Assembly: GCA_020722575.1 (NCBI GenBank)
Contig: DYKN01000028.1
Coordinates: 1-36,924 of the forward strand
DNA: 36,924 nucleotides
DNA from: Rikenella microfusus
GTDB taxonomy: Bacteria; Bacteroidota; Bacteroidia; Bacteroidales; VadinHA17
Direction: 5' to 3'
Part shown: piece by piece, positions 35,204 through 36,924 of the stretch
Layout of the letters: every line of letters begins with the position of its first letter
Numbering within the stretch: the first letter of the stretch is position 1
Notes under the pieces: generated by a model
What the model saw: only the letters and a program-made list of their open reading frames with translations
What the model was told of the DNA's origin: nothing
The model's database searches: none
Program-made: the position numbers and the translations under genes

Positions 35204-36394
35204 TCAGAATTTCAACTTGATGCCTGCTTTGTGGAGAAGATATGTCAGTATAACTATTGTTAATGAAACAAAAATGGCCGCTGCCATCCGCAAAAGGGAA
35301 GAGGTGGAATCAGTGTATATTAAAGAATCGGCTCCAGTAGTCTTAATAATAGCGGATATCACAAGATAAATCATATATGCGGTGAAAAAGCTTTGTCCGG
35401 TTATCCTGAACATATTTAAACTGATAGGTTTATTTTTTATATCATATTTTAAAAACATCAATAAAAAAAACAGGGATGCTGAACCTGATATCAGAAGAGC
35501 AAAAGCCGGATTGCCAAAACTGTTTCCAATCGGGAAAAACCTTAAGAGGAATATGCCTGCGATTATTATAATTACGGCAATTAGCAAAGCTGGAAGCAAT
35601 AGTTTTTTTATTTCTGATAGTGAATGTCTCTTTACGATAATGCCTGCCAGATGTCCTGAAAGCACAAGTACAGGTATGTAGCCGTCAATAATTACTCCGA
35701 TAAATGGTCTTACCGGGTCGAGATAACGGTTCATTTCAAGACCTGCCAATATATTTAATGAAAAGAAGAAAGACCACAGGATAAAAGTGCCGGTTAGGGA
35801 GTTACGAAGGGCAAGCCATGAGAGTGAAGATATCAGGAAGCCCCAACCTGCAAGTCCCGGAAGTTCCCAGTAACCCGGTACAAGCGAGCCATCGTTTTCC
35901 CACGAACCGGATCTGAATTTTAAAACCAGGAAAACCAGAACAGCCAGTCCGACTACCCTCAGTCCGCTCACCGTGAAAAAGTTATTATCTTTTTCAGGGT
36001 ATCTGTTCCATACAAGAAATATTGCTGCTATAAGCAAAAATGACCACAGAGGTGCAGGGATGCCTGTAAGTCTGGAATTGACTCTCGAGATATTTGCCAG
36101 AAGAATTCCAACCACAAGGAGAATAAGCGTTCTGGCAAAGATAATCTTCAGAATGTCGTATGATGCGTTTCCTTTATTAATCTTTTTCGATACATAAAAA
36201 GGGATTGTTAATCCATAGAAGAAGAAAAAAAATCCGAAAGTTAAACCTGTAAAAATGTTGAGAAGCGGCTGCATTTCAACAGCATTGACCCAGTTGCTCA
36301 GAATGGATGGATAATAACCTGACAGGGCAGCAATTGCTGCAAGGATAAATCCCTTTCCCATGTCGGCTGATATAATGCGGGTCGAGTGTGACAT
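35204..36394 (-). CDS. Polytopic membrane protein, divergent DUF5009/HGSNAT-like
   Basis: 396 residues with about 10-11 hydrophobic segments. The start SADMGKGFILAAIAA and the following FFFFFYGLTIPFYVSKK recall the DUF5009/heparan-glucosaminide N-acetyltransferase family (SLDxLRGF, then LFLFIxGVSxPF). The family His/Trp motif between these blocks is not present (LLNIFTGLTFG stands there), so transfer activity is uncertain. It is convergent with the GH92 gene; a glycan-acetylation role near a mannosidase is possible but is only inference. Another possible class is an acyltransferase-3-like permease. Confidence 0.5.
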   Translation of the reverse strand: MSHSTRIISADMGKGFILAAIAALSGYYPSILSNWVNAVEMQPLLNIFTGLTFGFFFFFYGLTIPFYVSKKINKGNASYDILKIIFARTLILLVVGILLANISRVNSRLTGIPAPLWSFLLIAAIFLVWNRYPEKDNNFFTVSGLRVVGLAVLVFLVLKFRSGSWENDGSLVPGYWELPGLAGWGFLISSLSWLALRNSLTGTFILWSFFFSLNILAGLEMNRYLDPVRPFIGVIIDGYIPVLVLSGHLAGIIVKRHSLSEIKKLLLPALLIAVIIIIAGIFLLRFFPIGNSFGNPAFALLISGSASLFFLLMFLKYDIKNKPISLNMFRITGQSFFTAYMIYLVISAIIKTTGADSLIYTDSTSSLLRMAAAIFVSLTIVILTYLLHKAGIKLKF

Positions 36395-36778
36395 CTTGCA
36401 ATAATAACAGCCCCAAAATTAAACAGATTTTATAGAAAAATCGGTAAATAAATTGTGCATTGGTCGTTAGTTAAAATGTCTCAGGTTTTTCATTATTTTA
36501 TTAAGCAGATGATTCAATGCTTTCTGAAGCAGGAATGAGTGAATGGGAGCAGAAAACCTGGAATTTTTTCAGGATGTCTTTCAGATAGTTTGTTGATTGA
36601 TAAAAATTATACTGAAAAATTATTACTTTTGCCTTTTTAAGAGGTCATTATTCCCGATCATTCGGCGGGAGTGAAGTTTAATACATTTTCGTGAAAATTA
36701 AAGAGTGCGTCAGGTCAGTGATCCGGGTATTATGGGGTAGTCACAGAAGCAGGGAGTTCTTTTAAAATTATAATGATT
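36395..36778. other. Intergenic region before tRNA-Pro
   Basis: 384 bp with no convincing gene. A consensus -7 box TACTTTTG is at 36624-36631, about 150 bases before the tRNA, and could start its precursor, but the -33 half is weak. Nothing else is clear. Confidence 0.4.
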
Positions 36779-36852
36779 CGGGGTGTAGCACAGTTGGTTA
36801 GCGCGCCACGTTCGGGACGTGGAGGTCGCTGGTTCAAGTCCAGTCACCCCGA
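36779..36852 (+). tRNA. tRNA-Pro (anticodon CGG)
   Basis: 74 nt. Acceptor arm CGGGGTG/CACCCCG pairs fully with discriminator A. The D-arm is GCAC...GCGC-like, the anticodon stem CCACG/CGTGG closes the loop TTCGGGA with anticodon CGG at 36813-36815, and the T-arm carries GGTTCAAGTCC. The 3' CCA is not encoded (A-C-T follows). It reads CCG proline codons. Confidence 0.95.
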
Positions 36853-36860
36853 CTTTAAAA

Positions 36861-36924
36861 AGAGTGAGAGTGAGAGCGGGAGTGAGAGCGGGAGCGAACA
36901 CTCTCATTCTTTTTCTCACTCTCA
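36861..36924. repeat. Purine-rich tandem repeat with inverted end
   Basis: Runs of GAGTGAGAG are followed by two near-identical 12-mers, GAGAGCGGGAGT and GAGAGCGGGAGC (36872-36895). At the window edge CTCACTCTCA (36915-36924) is the exact complement of TGAGAGTGAG (36865-36874), so a 10-bp stem can form. The window ends here, so its full extent is unknown. Confidence 0.7.

Noticed and set aside
36710..36919. Minus-strand frame with a VTGLEPATSTSRT-type string
   Set aside because: It is the reverse complement of the tRNA-Pro and its repeat tail, a well-known false protein found over tRNA genes.
1..36924. Hidden defence system, prophage or CRISPR array
   Set aside because: No regularly spaced repeats, no integrase, transposase, nuclease or toxin-antitoxin signature in any supported frame.

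Overview
The window looks like a chromosomal segment of a Bacteroidota bacterium, probably of the Bacteroidales/Marinilabiliales type. The basis is the type III glutamine synthetase, the ~388-residue PurM variant, the Bacteroidota-style deoxynucleoside kinase, the OmpA proteins with TPR and PD40 repeats, the GH92 lipoprotein, and repeated TAnnTTTG -7 boxes upstream of genes with little Shine-Dalgarno signal. DNA is AT-rich, especially between genes. I see no phage, transposase, integrase, CRISPR array, rRNA or toxin-antitoxin module. Most of the window is housekeeping DNA with a few unusual loci.

Layout: 1-4.2 kb holds a terminator of an upstream gene, an OlsF-like two-domain acyltransferase (+) and a PpiD/SurA-type periplasmic foldase (-). 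4.2-9.8 kb holds glnN, then a PorE-like TPR/PD40/OmpA protein overlapping a secreted ThuA-domain protein by 4 bp. 10.2-12.8 kb is a metal locus: an SmtB-like zinc-type ArsR repressor with a matching operator palindrome, then feoA and feoB. 12.8-15.2 kb carries the divergent lysine/peptidoglycan pair dapF-like (-) and dapL (+). 15.4-20.1 kb carries purM, prfA-pyrF and a DUF2851 gene. 20.4-23.7 kb carries rpsO, pnp and a deoxynucleoside kinase. 23.8-26.1 kb has an OmpA-like/TPR lipoprotein facing a TrmH-family methyltransferase across a bidirectional terminator. 26.3-31 kb has sucC, two overlapping iron-sulfur (CDGSH) genes (-) and priA. 31.2-36.4 kb has DUF6165 coupled to a GT9 glycosyltransferase, a GH92 mannosidase lipoprotein and a convergent polytopic membrane protein. 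The window ends with tRNA-Pro(CGG) and a purine-rich tandem repeat.

The two observations I rate highest are: (i) the dapF-like protein keeps every recognisable substrate-binding motif of diaminopimelate epimerase, but both catalytic cysteines are serine (Ser74 and Ser224); (ii) feoAB sits behind a repressor with an intact SmtB/CzrA-type alpha-5 zinc site and an operator almost identical to the smtB operator core, which suggests zinc-family rather than Fur-type control of a presumed ferrous iron transporter. I did not find a clear, wholly new multi-gene system.
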